Shown here one piece after another: positions 1 through 7,950 of a stretch of 64,000 nucleotides of DNA. The stretch is taken from the NCBI GenBank assembly GCA_900320055.1, contig ONQS01000009.1:1-64000 (forward strand), given 5' to 3'. The position numbers were made by a program, and so were the translations under genes. The notes beneath the pieces are model-generated. The model worked only from the letters and a program-made list of their open reading frames with translations, was not told the DNA's origin and did not search any database. Each line of letters begins with the position of its first letter. Position 1 is the first letter of the stretch. Source of the DNA: an uncultured Prevotellaceae bacterium (GTDB taxonomy: Bacteria > Bacteroidota > Bacteroidia > Bacteroidales > Muribaculaceae).

Positions 1-2
1 TG

Positions 3-88
3 CGGAAAGGGAGGGATTCGAACCCACGGTACGCAAAGCGTACAACGGTTTTCGAGACCGCCCCGATCGACCACTCCGGCACCTTTCC
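3..88 (-). tRNA. tRNA-Ser (anticodon CGA)
   Basis: On the minus strand this folds as a class II tRNA. It has a 7-bp acceptor stem (GGAAAGG/CCTTTCC), an anticodon loop CTCGAAA giving anticodon CGA for UCG serine codons, a long variable arm (GTACGC/GCGTAC-type stem) and a T-arm with GTTCGAA. The discriminator base is G. A full CCA is not encoded in the visible bases. A consensus promoter lies just upstream (125-155), between the tRNA and the rpe stop. Confidence 0.95.
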
Positions 89-124
89 AGTCTTGCCCTC
101 GGGATTACTCCCCAAAAGCGGGTG

Positions 125-155
125 CAAAGTTAGGGCAAATTTTCCACTTGACAAA
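125..155 (-). promoter_or_regulatory. Bacteroidetes-type promoter for tRNA-Ser
   Basis: Read on the minus strand, TTTG (155-152) is followed after exactly 19 nt by TAACTTTG (132-125), matching the -33/-7 consensus TTTG-N19-TAnnTTTG. It lies about 37 bp upstream of the tRNA 5' end and directly after the rpe stop codon. Confidence 0.75.
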
Positions 156-161
156 ATTTTT

Positions 162-806
162 TCACAGATTTTTCAGCCCTTGGATGGTCTGAATGGGGTC
201 GTTAGCGCCAAAGACGTAACTGCCTGCAACCAGGATATCGGCGCCTGCCTCGGCCAGTTGGGCTCCGGTGACGTCGTTCACGCCGCCATCAATCTCGATC
301 TGTGCTTTAGAACCATTGAGGGCGATGAGTTGCCTCAGTTCGCGCACCTTGTTGAGGGTTTGGACGATGAACTTTTGGCCTCCGAATCCGGGGTTGACCG
401 ACATGAGCAGCACCAGGTCCACGTCGCAGATGATGTCCTTGAGCATGGCAACCGGTGTGGCTGGATTGAGGGCCACGCCAGCCTGCATGCCGGCGTCATG
501 GATCTGCTGCACAACGCGGTTGAGGTGGATACAGGCCTCTTGATGCACGGTCATGATGCGTGTGCCGCAGTCGCGCACCTCGGGGATGAACTTCTGGGGC
601 TCGACAATCATCAGGTGCACGTCCAGTGGCTTGTTGCACAATCGCTGCACATGTTTGATGACGGGAAAGCCAAACGAGATGTTGGGCACGAAAACGCCGT
701 CCATCACGTCGAGGTGCAGCAGGTCGGCCTGGCTGCGGTTGATCATGTCGATGTCCTTGGCGAGGTTGGCAAAGTCGGCGGATAACAGAGAAGGGGAGAT
801 TTGCAT
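162..806 (-). CDS. rpe: ribulose-phosphate 3-epimerase
   Basis: This 214-residue protein is the usual length for Rpe, which interconverts D-ribulose 5-phosphate and D-xylulose 5-phosphate in the cytoplasmic pentose phosphate pathway. The N-terminus has the family SPSLLSAD motif. The metal and catalytic residues are in place: H31 and D33 in LHLDVMDG, H64 in DVHLMI, and D173 in EIDGGVN, followed by a C-terminal phosphate-binding GS motif (VAGSYVF). It begins at an ATG and lies 12 bp downstream of the DedA gene, so the two are probably co-transcribed. Confidence 0.96.
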   Translation of the reverse strand: MQISPSLLSADFANLAKDIDMINRSQADLLHLDVMDGVFVPNISFGFPVIKHVQRLCNKPLDVHLMIVEPQKFIPEVRDCGTRIMTVHQEACIHLNRVVQQIHDAGMQAGVALNPATPVAMLKDIICDVDLVLLMSVNPGFGGQKFIVQTLNKVRELRQLIALNGSKAQIEIDGGVNDVTGAQLAEAGADILVAGSYVFGANDPIQTIQGLKNL

Positions 807-818
807 GATATGTAGTTG

Positions 819-1544
819 TTAGTTGTTAGTTGCTGGGCGTTTCTTGATGGCTTGGTAGGCGAGGAAGAGGACGATGGCGATGGCCAGGGCGTAGCCGCCC
901 CACGACAGGTATCGGTTGTAGTGCTCTAGTTGCACGAGCAGTTCCTCTTCGGGGAAATGCTGACTCAGCCAGTAGCCCAGGCCAGCCAGCACGGCATTCC
1001 AGATGCCGGCGCCCAGCGAGGTGAACAGGGCAAAGGTGCCGAAGTGCATACGCGACAGGCCGGCCGGAATGGAGATGAGTTGGCGTATGGCGGGAATCAA
1101 CCGTCCCAGGAACGTCGAGATGGCGCCGTGGCGGTCAAAGTAGGCTTCGGCTTTCTCAACCTTCTCGGCATCGATGAGGCACATGTGGCCGATGCGGCTG
1201 TTGGCGAAGGCATAGACCACCGGCCGCCCGATGAGCAGCGACAGCACATAGTTGATGACGGCCCCGATGAGTGCGCCAACGGTTGCGATGAGGACAATCA
1301 TCATGATGTTGAGATCGCCATTGCGCGCGGCAAAATAGGCGGCTGGCGGGATGACAACCTCACTCGGGAAGGGGATGAACGAACTCTCGATGGCCATCAG
1401 CAGCAGGATGGTGCCATAGGTCAAGTGCTCTTTGTACCAGTTGTAGATGGTGACGATGTCGTGTGGCATATACAGCAGGATGGCAACCACCACAGCCGCC
1501 AGCACAACCAGTATAATGATCAGTTGAATGGTATCTCTTTTCAT
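819..1544 (-). CDS. DedA family inner-membrane protein
   Basis: The 241-residue protein has five or six hydrophobic segments and the DedA/SNARE-associated hallmarks: an acidic re-entrant motif ESSFIPFPSEVVIPP near residue 52, and the conserved arginine/proline stretch GRLIPAIRQ near residue 147. DedA proteins are polytopic inner-membrane proteins that act in membrane homeostasis, and some are undecaprenyl-phosphate or phospholipid flippases. The substrate here cannot be read from sequence. It starts at ATG 1544; a TAACTTTG -7 element (minus strand, 1560-1553) lies a few bases upstream, without a clear -33 box. It is probably transcribed with rpe. Confidence 0.9.
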   Translation of the reverse strand: MKRDTIQLIIILVVLAAVVVAILLYMPHDIVTIYNWYKEHLTYGTILLLMAIESSFIPFPSEVVIPPAAYFAARNGDLNIMMIVLIATVGALIGAVINYVLSLLIGRPVVYAFANSRIGHMCLIDAEKVEKAEAYFDRHGAISTFLGRLIPAIRQLISIPAGLSRMHFGTFALFTSLGAGIWNAVLAGLGYWLSQHFPEEELLVQLEHYNRYLSWGGYALAIAIVLFLAYQAIKKRPATNN

Positions 1545-1947
1545 ATCGATGGCAAAGTTAGATAAAAGTTTTTAGTTGTCAGTTTTTAGTTGTCAGTTTT
1601 TAGTTGGTTTTAGCCAACAGGCCGAGCCGGTGGAGTTGGGCAACTGTCAAAAAGCACAAAGCCTCTTTGAGAATCTGCTTTTGATAATCTATTGATTTAT
1701 AGATAGAAATGCAATGATTTACCCGTTGTAGTCAACAAAAACAGGTGGGGCGGGATGGTTAACGAGTGTTAAAAGTATTTTTCTTATCCCGCAATGCAAA
1801 GAAACAACAAATAATTTTCCCTGTCAATGACGAAAAGCAAAACGTGGCGTCAGAGCCACAGGCTCTGAATACATCAACATGTCTCTCGCTCATATTGACA
1901 AGCGTGACATTAAGGTCTTATGGGGGTGGGGTATAATATGTCGAGGA
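1545..1947. other. intergenic region without a recognised gene
   Basis: About 400 bp separate the DedA gene and the U32 gene, both on the minus strand. It contains two adjacent copies of TTTTTAGTTGTCAG near 1569-1600, a perfect 7-bp hairpin CAGAGCC-ACA-GGCTCTG at 1851-1867 (possibly a weak terminator or end structure for the U32 gene), and otherwise AT-rich sequence. I see no convincing ORF or known RNA. Confidence 0.5.
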
Positions 1948-3789
1948 TTATTTGGATGGATGGGTGAGGGTCATTTCGCAGGCGGCGCAGTTGCAGTGGA
2001 TGTGGAGCAGGGTGGGGCCTGTCTTCAGATAGAGGTCGCGGGGCAGGCGGTTGGCGTTGGGGCCTTGGAGGCAGGCGCCGAGTTGGCGGCGGATGCAGTA
2101 GCGTGTGTGCATCAGCGGGGTGGCCGCTGTGGGCGGGGTGCCTGCTTCGAGCGCGGGGGTGATGTCTGTCACGCCGTGATCACGGTAAAGGGCTTCGGCG
2201 AGGCGGTTGGCCACGTTGTCGGCGGGCGTCAATGTGTTGACGGGGCAGGGGTGGGACATCTCTTCGGGGCGGCGCTTGTCGATGTGGCGGGTGATGCTGT
2301 GTGCGCGGTCGAGCATCTCGATGGTCTCTCGGCGCAACTGGGAGAGCAGCGATGCGGGAATGAAGATGTCGCCAAGGACCTGTGCGTCGCGCAGGCGGTA
2401 GATGGTGCCGCCGAGTTTGGCGAGTTCGGTGCGCTGGCGGTCGCCTTGGGGCTTGGCTGCGGTTTGCAGGTCGCAGGGTAGGGTGTGTGTCACTCGGTTG
2501 GCGCGCTCGTCGGTCAGCGTGAGCGAGAGCAGGCCGCTGGTGTAGCGCATGATGGCATCGACGGTGATGACGCGTGTGGCGGATGGCTTGGCGAGCAGGT
2601 CGGTAAACGCCTTGTCGGCAGTGCGGTAGATGTCGGTTCCACGGGGGATGTCGGCTCGCTCGCGCAGCAGGACGGTGCCATCGCTCAGGATGCGGTTGAC
2701 CCTCACGCCGGCAAACTGGCCTCGGCTATCGGTGTAACTCAGTCCGTCGCCATTGGCCAGTGGGGCTTGGGTGCCGATGGTCAGGGTGTTACCGTTGCAG
2801 CGCAGGGCGTGGCCCAGGTATTCGCCTTGCGACTTGGGGGTGTCGATCGAGGCCATGGCTGTCCCGTCCACGGGGCGTCGGCCGTCGAGGAAATAATGCG
2901 TGAAGCCGCGGTTGAAACTCTTGTGGATGTCGGGATCGAAGGTCAGTTCCACAGATCCGCATGAGGCGCGGCGGTAGCGCTCTGGCTCGCGGCTGATGAT
3001 CTGATCGATGGCGCGGCGGTAATAGGCGACGACGTTCTTGACATAGCCCGCGTCCTTGAGGCGGCCTTCGATCTTGAATGACGAGACGCCTGCCGCCATC
3101 ATCTGCTGCAGACGGTCGTGCTGAGCCATGTCACGCAGCGACAGCAGGTGCTTGCCCTGGACCAGGATGCGGCCTTTGCCGTCGACCAGGTCGTAGGGCA
3201 GACGGCACAGTTGCGCGCACTCGCCACGGTTGGCGCTGCGGCCCTTCAACACCTGGCTGATGGCACAGCGGCCGCTGTAACTCACACAGAGAGCCCCGTG
3301 CACAAAAGCCTCGAGCGGCACCGTGGTGACCTTGCGGATGGCGGCAATCTCGTCGAGTGTGAGTTCGCGGGCCATCACCAGTTGGGAAAAACCGAGGGCT
3401 TCGAGAAAACGGGCTTTGTCGGGCGTGCGCAGGTCGCACTGGGTGCTGGCATGCAGGGCAATAGGGGGCAGGTCGAGGCGCAGCAGCGCCATGTCCTGGA
3501 CGATGAGTGCGTCCACGCCGATGCGGTACAGGTCGTGAACGAGGCGCTCCACCTCCATCAACTCGTCGTCATAGACGAGGGTATTGACTGTCGCATAGAT
3601 GCGTGCCCCAAATTGGTGGGCGTGATCGCAGGCGCGGCGCACGTCGTCGAGCGTGTTGGTCGCGTCGGCACGGGCACCGTGGTGGGAAGCGCCCATATAC
3701 ACGGCATCGGCACCGTGGTCGATAGCGGCGATGGCGATGTCGGCGTCACGGGCGGGCGCTAGCAGTTCTATGTCGACGTGCCTGGGCAT
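1948..3789 (-). CDS. U32 family peptidase-like protein (collagenase-like / RNA-hydroxylation family)
   Basis: The 613-residue protein is a long-form U32 member. It has an N-terminal TIM-barrel-like region starting LLAPARD, a DAVYMG motif, and the family Cys signature around residues 165-200 (YSGRCAIS, then NRGECAQLCR). Named peptidases, characterised U32 members in E. coli (RlhA, TrhP) take part in hydroxylation of 23S rRNA or tRNA, and their cysteines are thought to bind an Fe-S cluster. An RNA-modification role is therefore as likely as proteolysis. The C-terminus has a second Cys set (RYCIRRQLGACL and HCNCAACEM), plausibly another metal site. It starts at ATG 3789 and lies 28 bp after the nitrilase-family gene. 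Confidence 0.9.
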   Translation of the reverse strand: MPRHVDIELLAPARDADIAIAAIDHGADAVYMGASHHGARADATNTLDDVRRACDHAHQFGARIYATVNTLVYDDELMEVERLVHDLYRIGVDALIVQDMALLRLDLPPIALHASTQCDLRTPDKARFLEALGFSQLVMARELTLDEIAAIRKVTTVPLEAFVHGALCVSYSGRCAISQVLKGRSANRGECAQLCRLPYDLVDGKGRILVQGKHLLSLRDMAQHDRLQQMMAAGVSSFKIEGRLKDAGYVKNVVAYYRRAIDQIISREPERYRRASCGSVELTFDPDIHKSFNRGFTHYFLDGRRPVDGTAMASIDTPKSQGEYLGHALRCNGNTLTIGTQAPLANGDGLSYTDSRGQFAGVRVNRILSDGTVLLRERADIPRGTDIYRTADKAFTDLLAKPSATRVITVDAIMRYTSGLLSLTLTDERANRVTHTLPCDLQTAAKPQGDRQRTELAKLGGTIYRLRDAQVLGDIFIPASLLSQLRRETIEMLDRAHSITRHIDKRRPEEMSHPCPVNTLTPADNVANRLAEALYRDHGVTDITPALEAGTPPTAATPLMHTRYCIRRQLGACLQGPNANRLPRDLYLKTGPTLLHIHCNCAACEMTLTHPSK

Positions 3790-3817
3790 GAGCGGATAGA
3801 TGATTCAGAATGCCTTG

Positions 3818-4618
3818 TCAGATGTTGAGGGTGAACTGGTCGGCATCGCGCCAGGCGGGGAACTTCTCGCGGAACTGTGCCAATTGGGCTGGCGAGAGGT
3901 CTGCGGTGATGATGGGGCTGTTCATGCGCTGTGCGATCACCTTGCCCTTGAAGTCGATGACCAGCGATGAGCCCTCGGGGTACTCGACTCCGGCGGGATC
4001 GGTGCCGCAGCGGTTCACTCCGCACACGTAGCACTCGTTCTCCATGGCGCGGGCGGCCAGCAGCGTGCGCCACACCTTCTCGCGTGACTTGGGCCAGTTG
4101 GCGATGACCACCAGCAGGTCGTAGCCGTTGTTCACGTTGCGGCAGAACACGGGAAACCTGAGGTCATAGCAGACGACCAACTTGATGTTGAAGCCACGGA
4201 ACCGCACGATGGGCGCGGCCGTCAGGCCCTGGTTGAACACCTTGTCCTCGCCACCAAACGAGAAGAGGTGTCGCTTGTCGTAATAGGTCTCATCGCCATT
4301 GGGCTCGATAAAGAAGGCGCGGTTGTAGAGTTGGGCGGCGGTATTGGCCAGAAAACTGCCGATGATGCCCACGTGATAGTCGGCGGCAAACTTGCGGAGC
4401 GTGTGGAGGGTGTCGCCGCTGTTCCATTCGGCAACAGCGGCCGCCTGCTCGCGGTCACCGGTCATGAATCCCGTGGTGAACAATTCCGGCAGTATCACCA
4501 GATCGGTGTCGTCGGGCATATTGCGCAGGTTGCGCTCGAGTTGCTTGATGTTGGCTTCACGGTCACCCCAGGTGATGTCGTCCTCGATGAGCGTGACGCG
4601 CAGATTGCGGGAAATCAC
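3818..4618 (-). CDS. carbon-nitrogen hydrolase (nitrilase superfamily, omega-amidase-like)
   Basis: This 266-residue protein has the catalytic triad of the nitrilase superfamily: E45 (LPELFTTGF), K115 (YYDKRHLFSF) and C150 (VVCYDLRFPVF). The closest family pattern is the YafV/Nit2 omega-amidase group, which hydrolyses alpha-ketoglutaramate and related amides in the cytoplasm. The exact substrate is inferred from family only. The reading frame opens with GTG at 4618, with no in-frame ATG near it. A MITE-like element (4654-4833) lies 35 bp upstream and separates it from the acyltransferase gene, so it may carry or disturb the promoter. Confidence 0.9.
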   Translation of the reverse strand: MISRNLRVTLIEDDITWGDREANIKQLERNLRNMPDDTDLVILPELFTTGFMTGDREQAAAVAEWNSGDTLHTLRKFAADYHVGIIGSFLANTAAQLYNRAFFIEPNGDETYYDKRHLFSFGGEDKVFNQGLTAAPIVRFRGFNIKLVVCYDLRFPVFCRNVNNGYDLLVVIANWPKSREKVWRTLLAARAMENECYVCGVNRCGTDPAGVEYPEGSSLVIDFKGKVIAQRMNSPIITADLSPAQLAQFREKFPAWRDADQFTLNI

Positions 4619-4653
4619 TTTTCAGTTAGCAGTTAAGGGTTAATAGATAAAAC

Positions 4654-4833
4654 TGAGAGGGTGTGTCAAAATTGCTATGCTTCCAATATGGGCCGTGCCA
4701 AGCACGGAGCAATCAAACAGAACTCGTATAAAAATCAAACAAAATCAATTTTTATTTGATTTGTAATTCTGCTTAATTTCTCGGCCGCCAGGCCGATCAA
4801 AGTTTCGGGCGTGAATGATGACACAGCCTCTCA
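4654..4833. mobile_element. MITE-like element with terminal inverted repeats
   Basis: Ends at 4654-4668 (TGAGAGGGTGTGTCA) and 4819-4833 (TGACACAGCCTCTCA) form a 15-bp terminal inverted repeat with one mismatch, enclosing about 150 bp with no ORF. The interior has further palindromes: CCGTGC-CAA-GCACGG, and AAATCAAA opposite TTTGATTT. The end sequence resembles the GAGGCTGT-type termini I associate with Bacteroidetes insertion sequences. No clear target-site duplication is visible. It sits between the nitrilase and acyltransferase genes. Confidence 0.6.
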
Positions 4834-4839
4834 TACGGA

Positions 4840-5388
4840 TTATTCCAGTCCAGTGACGAATTTCTCTGGGAATTTGCCGCAGCCGTTCTGCTTGAAGTAT
4901 CGCTTGATGCGGATCAGGTCGGCATCGGCATCATCGCTCAATTCCAACTCCCGGTCGATGCACACCACACGGTTGTTATAATCAAAGTAAGCCAGCACTA
5001 GCGGCACCTTGGCATCTCGGGCCATAAAGATGGCGCCCTTGTGCCAATTGGGGTTGGCGCTGCGTGTGCCCTCGGGTGTGACGCCGATAGCGAGGCGTGG
5101 AGTGGTGTTGAAGGCCTCGACGATCGATTGGGTGAGATTGCCGTGCTGACGTCGGTTGACGGGGATGCCTCCCAGGGCCTTCATCAGTTGGCCCACGGGG
5201 AAGAAGAACCAGGTGTCCTTCATCAGAAAGCCGGCCTTCATGCCCACGGAGTGGATGCCTAACTCACCAAGTATGAAATCCCAGTTGCTGGTATGGGGTG
5301 CGATGACGATGATGCACTTGTCAGGCATCGCCAGATTCACCTTGAAGGTCCACCCCGTTTTCTTCAGAATCCAACCAGAAAGGTTCAT
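4840..5388 (-). CDS. lysophospholipid acyltransferase family protein (PlsC-like)
   Basis: The 182-residue protein has the acyltransferase catalytic motif H-x4-D (H32-TSNW-D37) and the glycerol-phosphate-binding PEGTR motif at residues 105-109. It belongs to the short PlsC-like group. Members transfer acyl chains to lysophospholipids or similar acceptors at the inner membrane; in Bacteroidetes the short forms are not well characterised, and ornithine-lipid-type acceptors are also possible. It follows the 110-residue hypothetical gene by 18 bp, so they look like a two-gene operon. Its stop codon lies 6 bp from the right end of the MITE-like element. Confidence 0.88.
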   Translation of the reverse strand: MNLSGWILKKTGWTFKVNLAMPDKCIIVIAPHTSNWDFILGELGIHSVGMKAGFLMKDTWFFFPVGQLMKALGGIPVNRRQHGNLTQSIVEAFNTTPRLAIGVTPEGTRSANPNWHKGAIFMARDAKVPLVLAYFDYNNRVVCIDRELELSDDADADLIRIKRYFKQNGCGKFPEKFVTGLE

Positions 5389-5406
5389 TCAGTGGCTCGG
5401 GCGTTA

Positions 5407-5739
5407 TTATTTGTTGGACGGCATGAGTTCGTTCATGCGCTTGGCGATGTTAGCGACCTCGGCGCGGAAGTATTCGCTCAGTTCCTTCTCGCACTGCTTG
5501 AAGAATGCTCGGCGGGCCTTGTTATACTCCTGGCGGTTAGCAAAGTCCTTGACCTTCTTGCCGAACTTGTTGCTCACGCGGTTGATGGCCTCCTGCTGCA
5601 GCAGCGCGGTGTCGATGATGATGCTGTCCCACTCCTCGCGCTTGTTCTCGCCAAAAGCGGATTCTGCAAAGATGCACTCGCCTGCGATATCGCCACAGGC
5701 ATTCTGGATTGCTTTCTTGATCTGTCGTTTACTTGCCAT
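5407..5739 (-). CDS. conserved hypothetical protein, 110 aa
   Basis: I do not recognise a named family. The protein is small, soluble and highly charged, with predicted helices and no signal peptide or membrane segment. It begins MASKRQIKKAIQ and ends with a Lys/Glu-rich amphipathic region. It is the first gene of an apparent operon with the acyltransferase and lies about 200 bp from the tRNA-Glu pair, which runs divergently. Coding status rests on the clean ATG frame, the spacing to the acyltransferase and ordinary codon use. Confidence 0.75.
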   Translation of the reverse strand: MASKRQIKKAIQNACGDIAGECIFAESAFGENKREEWDSIIIDTALLQQEAINRVSNKFGKKVKDFANRQEYNKARRAFFKQCEKELSEYFRAEVANIAKRMNELMPSNK

Positions 5740-5890
5740 AATGATAAATGTTATACAATTAATGCTTCATTATAATCCGCTAAATTACTAATTATATCTC
5801 AATCCCGTGGCCAGAAATCAAAATAAAAATACCAGAAAATGTCAAAAAGGGTCTTTTTAGGTTTTATTAAGAAAAAAATGTTTCAAAAAT

Positions 5891-5921
5891 TTTGTCATTT
5901 CAAAAAATGGCAGTAATTTTG
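5891..5921 (+). promoter_or_regulatory. Bacteroidetes-type promoter for the tRNA-Glu pair
   Basis: TTTG (5891-5894), 19 nt, then TAATTTTG (5914-5921) match the -33/-7 consensus exactly. The first tRNA begins 14 bp downstream. Confidence 0.8.
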
Positions 5922-5935
5922 CAACGCTTTTGAAC

Positions 5936-6011
5936 GGAGATATCGTCTAGTGGTCTAGGACGCCGCCCTCTCACGGCGGAAACCAGGGTTCGAGTCCCTG
6001 TTTCTCTACCA
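5936..6011 (+). tRNA. tRNA-Glu (anticodon CTC), copy 1
   Basis: The cloverleaf is clear: anticodon stem CCGCC/GGCGG with loop CTCTCAC (anticodon CTC), T-stem CAGGG/CCCTG with GTTCGAG, and an encoded CCA. The acceptor stem pairs GGAGATA with TTTCTCT, giving a G1-U72 wobble and a U6-U67 mismatch. A second copy 46 bp downstream differs by one base in the D-loop (AGTGG versus AGCGG). Confidence 0.93.
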
Positions 6012-6017
6012 ATCCGA

Positions 6018-6050
6018 AGCCTTCACCCAACCATGAGCGAGGGCTTTATT
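6018..6050 (+). terminator. hairpin between tRNA-Glu copies
   Basis: AGCCTTC (6018-6024) pairs with GAGGGCT (6039-6045), with one G-U pair, and is followed by TTATT. It is a shorter, degraded version of the terminator after copy 2, so the whole tRNA-plus-terminator unit seems to have been duplicated. Confidence 0.45.
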
Positions 6051-6057
6051 AATCGAC

Positions 6058-6133
6058 GGAGATATCGTCTAGCGGTCTAGGACGCCGCCCTCTCACGGCG
6101 GAAACCAGGGTTCGAGTCCCTGTTTCTCTACCA
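6058..6133 (+). tRNA. tRNA-Glu (anticodon CTC), copy 2
   Basis: Nearly identical to copy 1, with the same anticodon CTC, encoded CCA and acceptor-stem irregularities. It is followed at once by a strong rho-independent terminator. It has no separate promoter, so both copies are probably one transcript from the promoter at 5891-5921. Confidence 0.93.
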
Positions 6134-6138
6134 AACGA

Positions 6139-6177
6139 AGCCTTCACCCAATCGCGGGTGAGGGCTTTTGTTTTTTT
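6139..6177 (+). terminator. rho-independent terminator of the tRNA-Glu unit
   Basis: An 11-bp stem AGCCTTCACCC (6139-6149) / GGGTGAGGGCT (6156-6166) with a 6-nt loop is followed by TTTGTTTTTTT. Confidence 0.85.
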
Positions 6178-6228
6178 ACATGAGCCACTTGTTCTTGATC
6201 TCGCTCCTCTCCTGTTTGCGGAGAGCGG

Positions 6229-6723
6229 CTATTTGTTGTATTTGGCCTTGATGTGACGGATGAACTCGTCGAAGCCTTCGGGGCAGTCTCCTTTAGGGAT
6301 GATGGTTCCGCTCGCCAGGTTGTGCATGATATAGAAGTCGGTGGGTGTCTCGATGATCGTGTGTAGTTTGGAGTAGGGGACACTCGATGTGCCATTCTCG
6401 GACGCTCCCTCATAGTGGTCATCATGGAACGTTAACTCAAACACTACATTCTCTTGGATAGAAGGATTCTTGCGGTATAGCGCCGCTGCCTTCCTGTCGA
6501 TGCCGATAAAGAAATACCAGTTGGCGGCAGCGAGTATGATGAGCATACCGATGCCATAGCCATATTGCCCGACAATGAACTGTGGCACAGCCATAACGAG
6601 CAGGGCAATGTTGCACACGATGATGTTGCGCTTGAGGTGCAGCAACTTGTATTGGATGACACGGTTATAGCGGACAAACTCCTCTTGACTATAATGACTG
6701 TGTATGATAAATCTCGGTTGCAT
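6229..6723 (-). CDS. YcxB-like membrane protein
   Basis: The 164-residue protein has two closely spaced hydrophobic segments around residues 35-75 (IVCNIALLVMAVPQ and GIGMLIILAAANWYFF) and a soluble C-terminal half with VPYSKLHTIIETPTDFYI. This matches the layout of the YcxB-like family, in which two membrane helices are followed by a small beta-rich domain. The function of the family is unknown. It lies 22 bp downstream of the THUMP-like methyltransferase gene and may be co-transcribed with it. Confidence 0.72.
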   Translation of the reverse strand: MQPRFIIHSHYSQEEFVRYNRVIQYKLLHLKRNIIVCNIALLVMAVPQFIVGQYGYGIGMLIILAAANWYFFIGIDRKAAALYRKNPSIQENVVFELTFHDDHYEGASENGTSSVPYSKLHTIIETPTDFYIMHNLASGTIIPKGDCPEGFDEFIRHIKAKYNK

Positions 6724-6745
6724 GATGCTTGAAATAATTGATTAT

Positions 6746-7939
6746 TTACACTTTGTGGCAGATGTAGACGAGGCGCTGGCCTGTGGCGGTGGTGGTACCG
6801 AAGATGTAGCAGTCGCCGCCGTCGTTCAGGCGCAGGCGCTGTCGCAGTTGTTGAGCGGTCATCGGGAAATTGCGGGTGGCGACGTTGGCGCGGGTGATGC
6901 CTGCTAATGCTCTGTTCAGTTCCTTCTTGTTCATCGCTGTGATGGCATCGATGGCGAACCGCCGTCCGGGAAAATCCGCGACTTCCAGGTCTGAGACAAA
7001 CAGGTGACTGTCTGCCGCAACGGCCTTGACCGCGTATCGCTCGGTGAGAACAGGGTAGCAGCCGGCCTTCATGATCGAGGCATTGGGCTCGTAGAGGTAT
7101 GTGGCCGCATCATGGTCAGCGATCTGTAGCGGCTGGGTCTCTTGGCTGGGCTGGTAGGTCAGCGTCTGCCCGTCGTTGACGCAGTGGATGGTCGGCGATC
7201 CTGTGTGGTTGACGCTCAAGAGCATCAGCAGTTCTTTACACTCGTTGCCTGTGCTCACGATGTGAACGTCCTCGACCTCCTGCCCCAGGTCGTTGATCGC
7301 TTTGTGCCAGTCGAGCATGGGCGAGAGTTTGATCAGCGCGTGATGCGCTACAGTCATGAGCCTCTCTTTCAGTTCCAGCACATTGGGCGTGCAGTCGGCG
7401 ATGGCATAGGTGCGGGCACTGTTGCTGTCGCGACGGGCCGGATCCAAGTAGATCAGGGTAGATGCAGGGTCGGAATCCAGATGACTCAAGGCATCCTCGG
7501 CCTGGGCATGGATGACGGTTGACTGATTCAGTCCCAGCAAGGCGAAATTGTGCCGCGCAATTTCGCATAGGCGCTCTTGCCGCTCGACATAGACGGCCTG
7601 TCGCGCACGAGTCGCCAGATAGGAGAAGTCCACGCCAAATCCGCCAGTCAGGTCGATCAATCTCTCGTGGCTGCCATCGGGCAGCGTATCCACGATGTTG
7701 CGCTTGTAGATGGCCGTCTGCTCACTCGAGCATTGCTCCATCGACAGATGGGGCGGATAGATGATGTCATCGATAGCCGCCCATGCCGGCAACTTGCGGC
7801 GCGCCGTCTGCCAGCCTTGGATCTGGTCTAGAGCCCATGGCAGGTCGATGTCACCATTGCGCTTGGCCCTCAGTGCCAGCGCCCTGACGTCCTCTTCGCG
7901 ATGATTCCGCACAAACCTTATCGTTTCCTCATTGACCAT
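6746..7939 (-). CDS. class I SAM-dependent methyltransferase with THUMP-like domain
   Basis: The protein has a Rossmann methyltransferase core with the SAM-binding motif DLTGGFGVD (about residues 96-104) and a downstream IYLDPARRD catalytic-type motif. The C-terminal region resembles the THUMP-like domain found in this Bacteroidetes family, which suggests RNA as substrate. No specific target is known to me. The frame is open from GTG 7951, but that codon overlaps the stop of the upstream TPR gene; ATG 7939 is the more natural start and gives 397 residues. The stop of the TPR gene lies 11 bp before this ATG, so the two are probably co-transcribed. Confidence 0.85.
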   Translation of the reverse strand: MVNEETIRFVRNHREEDVRALALRAKRNGDIDLPWALDQIQGWQTARRKLPAWAAIDDIIYPPHLSMEQCSSEQTAIYKRNIVDTLPDGSHERLIDLTGGFGVDFSYLATRARQAVYVERQERLCEIARHNFALLGLNQSTVIHAQAEDALSHLDSDPASTLIYLDPARRDSNSARTYAIADCTPNVLELKERLMTVAHHALIKLSPMLDWHKAINDLGQEVEDVHIVSTGNECKELLMLLSVNHTGSPTIHCVNDGQTLTYQPSQETQPLQIADHDAATYLYEPNASIMKAGCYPVLTERYAVKAVAADSHLFVSDLEVADFPGRRFAIDAITAMNKKELNRALAGITRANVATRNFPMTAQQLRQRLRLNDGGDCYIFGTTTATGQRLVYICHKV

Positions 7940-7950
7940 CTCACTAACCA

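Noticed and set aside
1569..1600. Short direct repeats TTTTTAGTTGTCAG as a CRISPR or mobile-element end
   Set aside because: There are only two adjacent copies without spacers and no inverted partner; they look like a small slippage repeat.
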